In this document: positions 44,703 through 52,988 of the stretch, in pieces
Numbering within the stretch: the first letter of the stretch is position 1
How the letters are laid out: each line of letters starts with the position of its first letter
Notes under the pieces: generated by a model
Told to the model about the DNA's origin: nothing
Databases searched by the model: none
The model's input: only the letters and a program-made list of their open reading frames with translations
Made by a program: the position numbers and the translations under genes
NCBI RefSeq assembly: GCF_900141745.1
Contig: NZ_FSRM01000001.1
Coordinates: forward strand, 2,666,001-2,730,000
Reading direction: 5' to 3'
Length of the DNA: 64,000 nucleotides
Origin: Paraburkholderia phenazinium
GTDB lineage: Bacteria; Pseudomonadota; Gammaproteobacteria; Burkholderiales; Burkholderiaceae

Positions 44703-45365
44703 GTGTCTGGTTATACCTTTTACTGGTCTCTCGTTTGGGATGCATGGCCCGAACTGTTGAGCGGAGTGCGGCTGACAGTCGAGATCACGTGTCTCTCCGT
44801 CTTGTTCGGAACGCTGCTGGCCATGCCGCTGTCGGTTGCAAGACAGAATGGGCGGGGCGTCGCCGGAAAATTTTCGTCGGCATGGATCGAGGTGGCGAGA
44901 AACACACCAACGCTGTTTCAGGTGTACATGATGTACTTCGGCGTCGGCGCCCTCGGCATCAACATCTCGAGTTTCGCCTCGGTGCTGATTGCGCTGACTT
45001 TCAACAACGCGGGCTACCTCGCCGAGATCTTCCGGGGGGGCCTGGTTGCCGTTCCTCCGCAACAACTGAGAGCCGCTCGCTCCCTGGGCATGAGCCAGTG
45101 GCAGGCATACCGCAAGGTGATCTTCCCGCAGGTTTTCAGCCACGTGTTTCCGGCGTTCATCAATCAGGCTGTGTGGGCACTGCTGAATTCATCCTTAGGC
45201 ATGCTGATCGGTTTGAGGGAGTTGACCGGTGCGGCCAACGCGGCACAGTCAGTCTCGTTCCGGAGTTTCGAATTCTTCCTGGTGACCGCGGGTATCTACT
45301 ACGTGCTTGCCAAGGCCATCGAGTTCGGCTCGAAGATCGTGTTTCGCCGTGCCTTGAGGACCTAG
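44703..45365 (+). CDS. amino acid ABC transporter permease
   Basis: A 220-aa inner-membrane permease of the HisM/GlnP type. The EAA loop is VPPQQLRAARSLGMSQWQAY. The start is taken as GTG 44703 with GGGAG at 44694-44698; a TTG at 44691 lies before that site. It pairs with the next gene, 3 bp downstream. Confidence 0.9.
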   Translation: MSGYTFYWSLVWDAWPELLSGVRLTVEITCLSVLFGTLLAMPLSVARQNGRGVAGKFSSAWIEVARNTPTLFQVYMMYFGVGALGINISSFASVLIALTFNNAGYLAEIFRGGLVAVPPQQLRAARSLGMSQWQAYRKVIFPQVFSHVFPAFINQAVWALLNSSLGMLIGLRELTGAANAAQSVSFRSFEFFLVTAGIYYVLAKAIEFGSKIVFRRALRT

Positions 45366-45368
45366 CGT

Positions 45369-46025
45369 ATGCAGTTCATTCTGGCGGATCAGGGCTTTCA
45401 TTGGAGCGACGCGCAGTTTCTGCTCATCGGGGCGCTCCATACCCTGCTCGTATCGGTCCTTGCGGGAGGGATCGGAACGTGCGGAGGCATCGTCCTCGGC
45501 TGGCTTCGGCATGTGTCGCCGGGAATCCGTGTCGTCACCACTCCTTACGTCGATATCACGCGCAGCGTTCCGTTGCTCATCCAGCTGATTCTTGTCAACA
45601 GCGCGCTTTCGATATCTGGCAACGCGTTCAGCACGTTCTGGTTGAGCATCATTGTCCTGAGTTCGTCCATGACCGTGGTGACCTCCGAAGTGGTGCGGGG
45701 CTCGCTCGGATCGGTGCCGTACGCATACATCCGTGCGGCACGCTCGCTCGGCATGGGCTATTTCCAGACGCTCTTCCATATCTCCGCGCCCCTGGCACTG
45801 CGCACGGGGCTGAGTGCATGGATCGGGCTTCTGCTTGGATTGACGAGAGATACGGCGCTGGTAAGCGTCGTCGGATACGTCGAGTTTATGAAGTCGGCGC
45901 AGATACTCATCTCGCGTACCAATGAAACCTTGCCGCTGCTGCTTGGGGTCGGGCTGTTCTATTTCGTGATCTGCTATCCCGTGTCGCGTTACAGCGCTCA
46001 TTTGCAAAGAGGCATCGCATCATGA
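45369..46025 (+). CDS. amino acid ABC transporter permease
   Basis: A 218-aa partner permease with the loop VPYAYIRAARSLGMGYFQTL. Five hydrophobic segments are visible. Its stop overlaps the ATPase start by 4 bp (ATGA), indicating translational coupling. Confidence 0.9.
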   Translation: MQFILADQGFHWSDAQFLLIGALHTLLVSVLAGGIGTCGGIVLGWLRHVSPGIRVVTTPYVDITRSVPLLIQLILVNSALSISGNAFSTFWLSIIVLSSSMTVVTSEVVRGSLGSVPYAYIRAARSLGMGYFQTLFHISAPLALRTGLSAWIGLLLGLTRDTALVSVVGYVEFMKSAQILISRTNETLPLLLGVGLFYFVICYPVSRYSAHLQRGIAS

Positions 46026-46750
46026 TCGAAATCCGTTCGGTCCATAAGAAGTTCGGCGAGGTCGAGATCCTGAAAGGGATCGATCTGGACGTGAAAAAAG
46101 GCGAGCTGCTGTGCCTGTTGGGCGCCAGCGGCTCGGGCAAGTCGACCTTGCTTCAGTGCATCAATGGGCTGGAGCCGATTCAGGGGGGATCGATCACGGT
46201 CGACGGTATCAATGTTCATGCGAAGGACACCAACCTGAATCGCCTGCGACAGAAGCTTGGAATTGTCTTTCAGCAGTACAACGCGTTTCCGCACCTGACT
46301 GCACTGGAGAACGTCATGCTTGCGCTGCGGCTGGTCGCCAAACGCAGCCGTAGCGACGCCCGCGCGATCGCGAAGAAGCATCTGGAGCACGTGGGTCTCG
46401 GCGACAAGGCGGATCTGTTGCCGACGCGGCTGTCGGGCGGTCAGCAGCAACGTCTGGCAATTGCCCGCGCACTGGCCATGGAACCGGCGTACATGCTGTT
46501 CGATGAGGTGACGTCGGCACTGGATCCAGAACTGGTTGGCGAAGTGCTCGACACGATGCGTCTGCTGAAATCCGAAGGCATGACCATGGTCGTCGTGACT
46601 CACGACATTTCGTTTGCGCGCCAGTCCGGCGACCGCGTCGCCTTTCTCCATTCGGGACAGGTCTGCGAGGTTGGGACGGTGGCGGAAGTGCTCGGCAGTC
46701 CTCGCGATGAGAGAACCCAGCGGTTTTTGCAGCGCGATTCGAGAGCGTGA
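46022..46750 (+). CDS. amino acid ABC transporter ATP-binding protein (GlnQ type)
   Basis: A 242-aa ATPase with Walker A GASGSGKST, signature LSGGQQQRLAIARA, Walker B MLFDEVTSALDPE and switch VVTHDISFAR. It completes the importer. Its position directly before two oxidoreductase blocks implies that the imported compound is their substrate. Confidence 0.93.
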   Translation: MIEIRSVHKKFGEVEILKGIDLDVKKGELLCLLGASGSGKSTLLQCINGLEPIQGGSITVDGINVHAKDTNLNRLRQKLGIVFQQYNAFPHLTALENVMLALRLVAKRSRSDARAIAKKHLEHVGLGDKADLLPTRLSGGQQQRLAIARALAMEPAYMLFDEVTSALDPELVGEVLDTMRLLKSEGMTMVVVTHDISFARQSGDRVAFLHSGQVCEVGTVAEVLGSPRDERTQRFLQRDSRA

Positions 46751-46832
46751 CGACAGTCGAAAGGTAATCGATCAGAAGTACGAAGGGCGTGCATTCGCCC
46801 GGCAACATCCATCTGCACAACCAAGGAGCGCC

Positions 46833-47594
46833 ATGATTTCGTTTGACCTTAAAAATCGCGCGGCACTGGTCACCGGCGCCGCGTCGGGCATAGGCCTGGA
46901 AACGGCGAGGCTGCTCGCACGCTCCGGTGCCGCCGTGGCTATCAACTTTCTACCGAACGATCCGCGTGGTCCGGAGGCCGTGAAAAGCATTCAGGCAAGC
47001 GGCGGCACGGCGTTTGCGGCGCCGGGCGACGTAGGCAACCCGGGTAGCGCGGAAGAGATGGTCCGAACGGCCATCGAACAATTGGGACGTCTCGATCTTC
47101 TCGTGAATAACGCCGGCGTACCGGGCGTGAGCAAACCGATTCCGATCGCCGATCTCGACTCTGTCACCGAGGATCTCTGGACGGTCATCATGAATACCAA
47201 CCTCATGAGCGTGTTTCGCTGCTCGAAGTTCGCTGCCAAGGCTTTGGCCGAAGCGAAAGGTGCGATCGTCAACACGGCTTCGATTGCCGGGTTCGGCTCG
47301 GTGAGCAGCAGCATCTGTTACAGCGCGTCCAAGGCGGCGGTGATCAATCTGACCAAAAACCTCTCCCGTTCGCTTGCGCCCAATGTTCGGGTGAATGCCG
47401 TTGCGCCGGGCGTAGTGGAAAGTTCGTGGGGGATCGGCTGGACTGAGGAACACAGGAAGGAATCGATCGAAAAGACGCCGCTCAAGCGCTGGGCAACCAC
47501 GGCGGACGTCGCCGAAACGATTGCCTACCTGGGCTTCGGCGCACGGATGATGACGGGTCAAACGGTCATTATCGACGGCGGAATTTCCCTCTAA
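46833..47594 (+). CDS. short-chain dehydrogenase/reductase
   Basis: A 253-aa classical SDR. It has the nucleotide-binding motif TGAASGIG, the NNAG strand motif (LLVNNAGVPG), catalytic Ser in NTASIAG and YSASK, and ends with the usual INGG-like element (VIIDGGISL). AAGGAG precedes ATG 46833. It is likely in the importer operon and oxidises or reduces an alcohol or ketone of the imported compound. The exact substrate is unknown. Confidence 0.9.
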   Translation: MISFDLKNRAALVTGAASGIGLETARLLARSGAAVAINFLPNDPRGPEAVKSIQASGGTAFAAPGDVGNPGSAEEMVRTAIEQLGRLDLLVNNAGVPGVSKPIPIADLDSVTEDLWTVIMNTNLMSVFRCSKFAAKALAEAKGAIVNTASIAGFGSVSSSICYSASKAAVINLTKNLSRSLAPNVRVNAVAPGVVESSWGIGWTEEHRKESIEKTPLKRWATTADVAETIAYLGFGARMMTGQTVIIDGGISL

Positions 47595-47632
47595 CTTCGC
47601 GATCGGGCCCCGCAACAAGGCCCAGAATCACG

Positions 47633-47661
47633 TTGACGGATTGTAGATAATCTGCAATATT
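47633..47661 (+). promoter_or_regulatory. second promoter region with the shared GntR-type operator
   Basis: TTGACG (47633-47638) is followed by GTAGATAATCTGC (47643-47655) and an AT-rich -10 candidate (AATATT, 47656-47661). The block ATTGTAGAYAATCTRC is shared with the promoter at 43684. It would control the flavin reductase, monooxygenase and SDR genes. Confidence 0.65.
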
Positions 47662-47692
47662 TAAGACAACCGACCCACTGTGGAGAGATGTC

Positions 47693-48199
47693 ATGAGTAC
47701 CGGCGAGCTTAACGATGGATTCCGTCAATGCATGCGCAGACTGGCTGCCAGCGTCAGCGTGATCAGTTGCGCTCGCGACGGTGGGTGGTTCGGTATGGCG
47801 GCCACGGCCGTTACCTCGCTCTCACTGGAGCCCTGCTCGATGGTGGTGTGCCTGAATACGTCGTCGTCGGTGATCGGACCGCTGATGGCCGAAGGGCGCT
47901 TCTATGTGAACGTCCTCAAACGCTCGCATGCGGATGTGTCGAGTGCGTTTGGGGGAAAGCTCAAGGGTTCGGAGCGTTTTGGCGCGGGCCATTGGGAAGG
48001 CGACACTCTGGGTATCCCCTACCTCACCGACGCGCAGGCCAATCTGCTCTGCAGCGTCGGAGAGACCATCAGATATGGGACCCATGTGGTCGTGATCGGC
48101 AAGGTCGAAGAGGTCCGGTTTGCCGAAGAGGTCAGTCCCCTCATTTACCAGGACGGGACCTACGTCACTACGGCGGCGCTCGCAGCCGCAGCAGCATGA
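47693..48199 (+). CDS. flavin reductase-like protein (HpaC/NtaB type)
   Basis: A 168-aa FMN-binding split-barrel protein. The pattern FRQCMRRLAASVSVISC, FGMAATAVTSLSLEPCSMVV and NVLKRSHADVS is that of the flavin reductases that feed two-component monooxygenases with reduced FMN. The luciferase-like monooxygenase starts 40 bp downstream, so the two probably form one system. GGAGAG precedes the ATG. Confidence 0.88.
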   Translation: MSTGELNDGFRQCMRRLAASVSVISCARDGGWFGMAATAVTSLSLEPCSMVVCLNTSSSVIGPLMAEGRFYVNVLKRSHADVSSAFGGKLKGSERFGAGHWEGDTLGIPYLTDAQANLLCSVGETIRYGTHVVVIGKVEEVRFAEEVSPLIYQDGTYVTTAALAAAAA

Positions 48200-48239
48200 A
48201 CGGTAGCGGTTTTGATTGGAACGTAATCTGGAGAGTTGG

Positions 48240-49334
48240 ATGAAATTCGGAATTTTCAGCCTCATGACCCTGCGTGATCATCCGCAAGGGGCCGCTGGTG
48301 TGATGAGCGATACGAAAACGATGGTGCAGGCCGCGGAACATCTGGGCTTCGACACGGCATGGTTCGCGGAGCATCACTTCTGCAACTATTCGATGTGTGC
48401 GTCGCCGCTGATGATGGCGTCCTACGCCGCGGGCTGGACCAAACGCATCAAGCTCGGTACGGGGGTGATCGTATTGCCGCTCTACAACCCTGTGCGGGTT
48501 GCCCAGGAGATCGCGCTGCTCGACATCCAGTCGGAAGGGCGCGCGGTAATCGGAGTCGGTACGGGCTATCAGCAGTTCGAATTCGAGCGTTTTCGCTTGC
48601 CTATCGAGGAAAAAGTGGAGATGTTCCTGGAGTACTGGAACGTCGTCGAGAGCGCGCTGCTCAATGGCGAGGTCGAATTCGAAGGTAAATACATCACGGT
48701 GCCCAGGTCGACCTTTGCCGTGCGGACTCTGCAGAGCCCGATACCGCCGGTGTATGTCACGAGCAGCCAGATTCCGCTGCTGGAGCGAATCCGCAACAGC
48801 AACGCCACGCCGTTTCTTGCCGCCAGTACGCTCGGTTCGCCGGTGCTGTACAAGATGGTCGATCAGCTCGATCAGAACTGGCGGGTGGTCGGTGTCGATC
48901 CGAAGACGAAGCCGTTGGCCATCATGCAGTACGTGCATGTCACGGACAGCCGCGCGGAAGCGCTCGAGGCCGGCGAGCGTGCACGCTATGTGGGTCGCAT
49001 GGCCAACCACCTTCGTTTTAACGATCTCCCGATGGATGGCAGCTTCATCAGCGACGAGCCATTCGATGGGGAGCAGACGATTGAACAGTATGCGGCGAAC
49101 ACAGTCGTTGGCACTCCAGAACAGGTGGCCGAGCGGATCGTCCAGGATCTGCGCCGCCTGAATCCGACGCACTACGCCTGCAATTTCCAGTTTGGGTGCA
49201 TGCCGCTCGAACGGGCCCGTCGTTCGTTGGAACGGTTTGTTTCTGAGGTTTTACCGCTGGTCGAAAAGGAATTGGGTCCGATCGAGCGGATCGGCCAGGA
49301 GCGGCTTGAAGGGCAGGTGCTCGTCAAGGCCTGA
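48240..49334 (+). CDS. luciferase-like (LLM class) flavin-dependent monooxygenase
   Basis: A 364-aa TIM-barrel monooxygenase. Family motifs include MKFGIFSLMTLRD, GFDTAWFAEHHFCNY, KLGTGVIVLPLYNPVRVAQE and VVGTPEQVAERI. It lacks the insertions of the NtaA type and resembles the bacterial luciferase alpha/alkanal branch. Reduced flavin is probably supplied by the neighbouring reductase. GGAGAG lies just before ATG 48240. The organic substrate is unknown. Confidence 0.9.
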   Translation: MKFGIFSLMTLRDHPQGAAGVMSDTKTMVQAAEHLGFDTAWFAEHHFCNYSMCASPLMMASYAAGWTKRIKLGTGVIVLPLYNPVRVAQEIALLDIQSEGRAVIGVGTGYQQFEFERFRLPIEEKVEMFLEYWNVVESALLNGEVEFEGKYITVPRSTFAVRTLQSPIPPVYVTSSQIPLLERIRNSNATPFLAASTLGSPVLYKMVDQLDQNWRVVGVDPKTKPLAIMQYVHVTDSRAEALEAGERARYVGRMANHLRFNDLPMDGSFISDEPFDGEQTIEQYAANTVVGTPEQVAERIVQDLRRLNPTHYACNFQFGCMPLERARRSLERFVSEVLPLVEKELGPIERIGQERLEGQVLVKA

Positions 49335-49367
49335 TCCTGGCGTGTTGCTTGAACAGGAGGGTTTCCA

Positions 49368-50132
49368 ATGAAATTCGCGCAATATCCCAGTCTTGTAGAT
49401 CGCCATGTGCTGGTGACAGGCGGCGGTGGAGGCATCGGTGCCTCGCACGTCGAGCAGTTCTGGCGCCAGGGCGCACGGGTTGTGTTTATCGAACGTGATG
49501 AAGCGGCGGCACGCTGGCTGCTCGACAAGCTGGACGCGCCTGAAAACAGGAAACCGGTGTTTTTGCACGTCGATCTTTGCGATATAGCCGCAGTGCAGAG
49601 CGCGATCGCCGGTCATTGCGCACAGCATGGCGATATCGAGGTGCTGGTCAACAACGCCGCGCACGATGAGCGGCACGACCTGGAAAGCGTCTCGGTCGAA
49701 TATTTCGACGAACGCATCGCGCTGAATCTGCGGCACCTGTTCTTTTGCGCGCAGTCGGTCGTGCCCGGCATGGTCCGCTCCGGCGGCGGGTCGATCGTCA
49801 ATGTCGGCTCCTTCAGCTGGCGCGTAGGACTTGGCGGGATGCCGATCTACATTGCGGCCAAAGCGGCTATCGAAGGTTTGACGCGCGGCCTCGCACGGGA
49901 TCTCGGTCTGCGCGGAATCCGCGTGAATACGCTCGTGCCCGGCTGGGTGATGACGAAGCGGCAACTCGAACTATGGGTCACAGACGAAGGCAAGGCCGAA
50001 ATCCAACGGCGTCAGTGCCTCAAGGATCTGGTCATGCCGGACGATATCGCGCGGATGGCGCTTTGGCTCGCCTCCGACGACAGCCGCATGTGCAGCGCCC
50101 AGAGCTTTGTGGTGGATGGCGGCTGGAGTTGA
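49368..50132 (+). CDS. short-chain dehydrogenase/reductase
   Basis: A 254-aa classical SDR with TGGGGGIG near the N-terminus, VNNAAHD, catalytic NVGSFSW and YIAAKAA, and the terminal VVDGGW. AGGAGG precedes the ATG by 8 bases. It is the last gene of the second transcription unit of the GntR block and probably works on the product of the monooxygenase. Confidence 0.9.
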   Translation: MKFAQYPSLVDRHVLVTGGGGGIGASHVEQFWRQGARVVFIERDEAAARWLLDKLDAPENRKPVFLHVDLCDIAAVQSAIAGHCAQHGDIEVLVNNAAHDERHDLESVSVEYFDERIALNLRHLFFCAQSVVPGMVRSGGGSIVNVGSFSWRVGLGGMPIYIAAKAAIEGLTRGLARDLGLRGIRVNTLVPGWVMTKRQLELWVTDEGKAEIQRRQCLKDLVMPDDIARMALWLASDDSRMCSAQSFVVDGGWS

Positions 50133-50226
50133 TACGGCCGCCGGTGTCGGATCTGATTTTTGGCGTCCCACGTGGCGCCTGAAGGCGTTGAATCTCGCTA
50201 TCTGCGCTGTTGCCGAACTGCCGTAC

Positions 50227-50245
50227 AATGTCGATTATCGACATT
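50227..50245. promoter_or_regulatory. perfect 19-bp palindrome upstream of the GntR gene
   Basis: AATGTCGATTATCGACATT is a perfect 9-1-9 palindrome ending 18 bp before the regulator start. Its core GTCGA-TTA-TCGAC matches the 13-bp motif at 43693 and 47643, so it is a probable autoregulatory operator. Confidence 0.7.
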
Positions 50246-50263
50246 TTTTAAAGGCATCTCGCG

Positions 50264-50986
50264 GTGGTTCTGAAAACAAAGGCACAGGTGGGCGGCCTCG
50301 CTCCGAAAGTGGCGCTCGATAGCGTCGAGTATGCCGCGATGCAGATCAGGGACGCGATCGTCTCGGGGCGTTTTGCGCCAGGCACCCGGCTGATTGAAAG
50401 CCGGTTGACAGACCAGCTAAACGTTTCGCGGCACCCGGTGCGGGAGGCGCTGAAGCGTCTTAGCCGGGAGGGCTTCGTCGAAGTACGGCCCAACCGTGGT
50501 GCAATCGTCGCCGAGATCAATCCGGAAAACATTCTCGAGGTGTATGCAATCCGCTCGGCGTTAGGGACGATTGCACTGCGCGCGCTGGCATCGAAACCTG
50601 AACTGCTCACGGGCAGCGTCATCCGCGATCTCGAGCGGCTCACGCGCAACGCATTGCGCTTTGCCAAGGAGCCGGACCAGAACGCCTCGATCAACAATCA
50701 CCTTGAGTTTCAGGACGCTATTGTCAAGGCGAGCCAGTTGGAGAAGACCGCGCGCTATTTCGAGGAGTTGACGGCCGAGGTGGTGCGCTTCAACAATCTG
50801 TTGAGCATGACCTATACAGATCGCGAGAAGGACGCGCTCGAGAGGATCGAGGCGCTCGCAAAGGCAATCAAGGACAAGGATTTCGTTTTGGCTGAGCAGA
50901 TCTGGCAACACTCGTTCACGTTAGCGGCCGAGCGGTTCATTGAACGCATGGGCGACGATCACGCCAAAGCGCCGAACGCGAGCTGA
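50264..50986 (+). CDS. GntR-family regulator with FCD effector domain
   Basis: A 240-aa regulator. The winged helix is at about residues 18-85 (QIRDAIVSGRFAPGTRLIES, LNVSRHPVREALKRL, GFVEVRPNRGAIV), and an all-helical FCD ligand-binding domain follows. GTG at 50264 is the likely start. It lies at the end of the catabolic block and directly behind a perfect palindrome. It probably represses the importer and oxygenase genes until a pathway compound binds. Confidence 0.9.
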   Translation: MVLKTKAQVGGLAPKVALDSVEYAAMQIRDAIVSGRFAPGTRLIESRLTDQLNVSRHPVREALKRLSREGFVEVRPNRGAIVAEINPENILEVYAIRSALGTIALRALASKPELLTGSVIRDLERLTRNALRFAKEPDQNASINNHLEFQDAIVKASQLEKTARYFEELTAEVVRFNNLLSMTYTDREKDALERIEALAKAIKDKDFVLAEQIWQHSFTLAAERFIERMGDDHAKAPNAS

Positions 50987-51175
50987 CGGCACCTGCAACG
51001 CCCTCCAATCCATACTCACGCATATCCATAGCTCAAATCTGTGGTTCTGCGCTGCGCATCACATTCCTATACTGACCCGTTGCTTCGGCAAACTGAATCC
51101 GCGGCTCGATCGTTTCGATCGCCGCCTTGCAGCCGGACACGCCCGGTCCGTGCGTTTTCAAAAAGGAATGAAGGC

Positions 51176-52393
51176 ATGCAGGTCTCCAACGACACCGCCG
51201 CACAGTCGCGGCTCCAGGCGGCTTTATCCGCGTTGCCGGCTTTGGCTGAAGCGATCGGCGAAGACGCCGCGCAGCGCGAAACCAGGCGTGAGTTGCCGTT
51301 TGACGCATTCGCGCTGTTTCGCGAGTCGGGGCTGGGTGTCTTGCGTCTTCCGCTGGAGTGGGGCGGTTTAGGCGGGACGCTGGAAGACCTGTTTCATGTC
51401 GTCACCACTCTGGCTGCGCATGAGTCCAATGTGGCGCACGCCTTGCGGATTCATTACGACCTGACCGAGTCGCTGGTGCTCTCGCCGCGCTCCACGTTCA
51501 ACGATATTCAGATCGAACGCCTGCAGAAGGGTGCGATCTTTGGCGGAGCATCTACTGAACTCGGAACCGCACGTCCTGGCGAAATCACCACCAGACTGGT
51601 ACGCGACGGCGGACATTATCGCGTGTCGGGTCGCAAATACTATTCGACGGGAACCGCGTTTTCCGACTATGCGCGCATCAACGTGCAGGATGAGAATGAC
51701 GAGACCATGCAGATCGTGATTCCGGTGACACGTGAAGGTCTGCAGGTTCTCGATGACTGGGACGGCATGGGCCAGCGCATGACGGCAAGCGGCGGTCTCG
51801 TGCTCGACAATGTGCGCGTCTATACGCATGAAATCGCTGCACGTGGGAGCACCACGCTGGCAGGACGGCACGGCGGCGCGTTGCGGCAGTTGCATCTGGT
51901 GGCAGTGGCTGCCGGGATTGTGCGCAACATCGTGGCCGATGCGCGACGCTACGTGACGCAGTTCGGCCGGCCCGTGTTGCATAGCCCTGCGCCCTCGGCG
52001 CGCGAGGATGGTTTCGTGCAACAGGTGATCGGCGACCTCGCAGCGCATAGTCTGTCAATCGACGCCCTGGTGCAGCAAAATGCGCGCACGCTGGACCGCT
52101 CGGCGAACGCGATCCGCAAAGGCGTGAGCAATGCCGAAGAACTGGTGCTCGAAGGTGCGCTCGCCACGGCCAAGACCCAACTGGTCGTGAGCAAACTCGC
52201 GCTCTATACAGGCGAACGTCTGTTCGAAGTCGGCGGAGCGTCGGCCACGGCGCGCTCGCATAACTTCGACCGTCACTGGCGCAACCTGCGCACGATTTTC
52301 AGTCACAACCCACTGCTGCACAAGGCGCGCGTGATCGGCGATTACGAACTGAACGGCGTGACCACACATCTGACCGAGGGACGGGTGTTCTAG
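51176..52393 (+). CDS. acyl-CoA dehydrogenase-like flavin monooxygenase (SfnB/DszC-like)
   Basis: A 405-aa protein with the acyl-CoA dehydrogenase fold: N-terminal helices (FRESGLGVLRLPLEWGGLGG), the flavin-binding beta domain (GGASTELGTARPGEITTRL, SGRKYYSTGTAFSDYARI) and a C-terminal helical domain (RSHNFDRHWRNLRTIFSHNP). The final pattern is that of SfnB/DszC proteins, which oxygenate sulfur compounds, rather than true acyl-CoA dehydrogenases. It begins a long plus-strand block rich in sulfur-type monooxygenases. ATG 51176 has GGAATGAAGG upstream. Confidence 0.85.
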   Translation: MQVSNDTAAQSRLQAALSALPALAEAIGEDAAQRETRRELPFDAFALFRESGLGVLRLPLEWGGLGGTLEDLFHVVTTLAAHESNVAHALRIHYDLTESLVLSPRSTFNDIQIERLQKGAIFGGASTELGTARPGEITTRLVRDGGHYRVSGRKYYSTGTAFSDYARINVQDENDETMQIVIPVTREGLQVLDDWDGMGQRMTASGGLVLDNVRVYTHEIAARGSTTLAGRHGGALRQLHLVAVAAGIVRNIVADARRYVTQFGRPVLHSPAPSAREDGFVQQVIGDLAAHSLSIDALVQQNARTLDRSANAIRKGVSNAEELVLEGALATAKTQLVVSKLALYTGERLFEVGGASATARSHNFDRHWRNLRTIFSHNPLLHKARVIGDYELNGVTTHLTEGRVF

Positions 52394-52522
52394 CTGCTTG
52401 CGAATCGGTTTTGATTTCCTTAAGTTGCTGGCCGCATATCCTTGTGCAGATTTATTCGTGGCGTGATGCCGTTCGAGGGTTGAGAATCGTTCGACTCATC
52501 CCCTATGGATCCGCCGCACATC

Positions 52523-52867
52523 ATGAGCCGAGACCTTCTCTTACTCCTCGAACCGGGCTTTACCGATCCGAAGCATCCTGGCGAGCGCTTCATTTGCCCC
52601 CATGGCGCGCCCATCGAAGGGCTTCTTGCAAGCGACCCATCGAAGAGCGCCAGCCTCGACATCCAGCGTTTGCCGTTTGCGCGTCCACGCGAGGTGGCGA
52701 TCCAGGCGCTCGATGCGGATCATCAGGGCCTGCCCGTGCTGATCCTCGGCGACGAGGCGCCGGTGCCCGACGACGCGCAGACGCTAGGCAGCAAGCGTTT
52801 CGTCACCGACACCAACCGCATTCTTGCGCTGCTCGCCGAACGTCACGGCTTCCCGAAGGTCCATTGA
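52523..52867 (+). CDS. DUF3088 family protein
   Basis: A 114-aa protein recognisable from LLLLLEPGFTDPKHPGERFI followed by CPHGAPIEGLLAS, and LPVLILGDEAP. The DUF3088 fold is thioredoxin-like with a single CPH motif. An in-frame ATG at 52505 is an alternative start. It sits between the SfnB-like and first NtaA-like genes, and its role is unknown. Confidence 0.8.
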   Translation: MSRDLLLLLEPGFTDPKHPGERFICPHGAPIEGLLASDPSKSASLDIQRLPFARPREVAIQALDADHQGLPVLILGDEAPVPDDAQTLGSKRFVTDTNRILALLAERHGFPKVH

Positions 52868-52988
52868 CGCTGTCTGGCGGGCCCTCCACCGGTCCGCGCA
52901 GTCGAGCCGGTTGCGGGGCTGCGTTACACGCCGCTTGCACTTGCGCTCGCGAGGCGAGCGAAGACGATCCCGCTACGGAGACTTTCTC

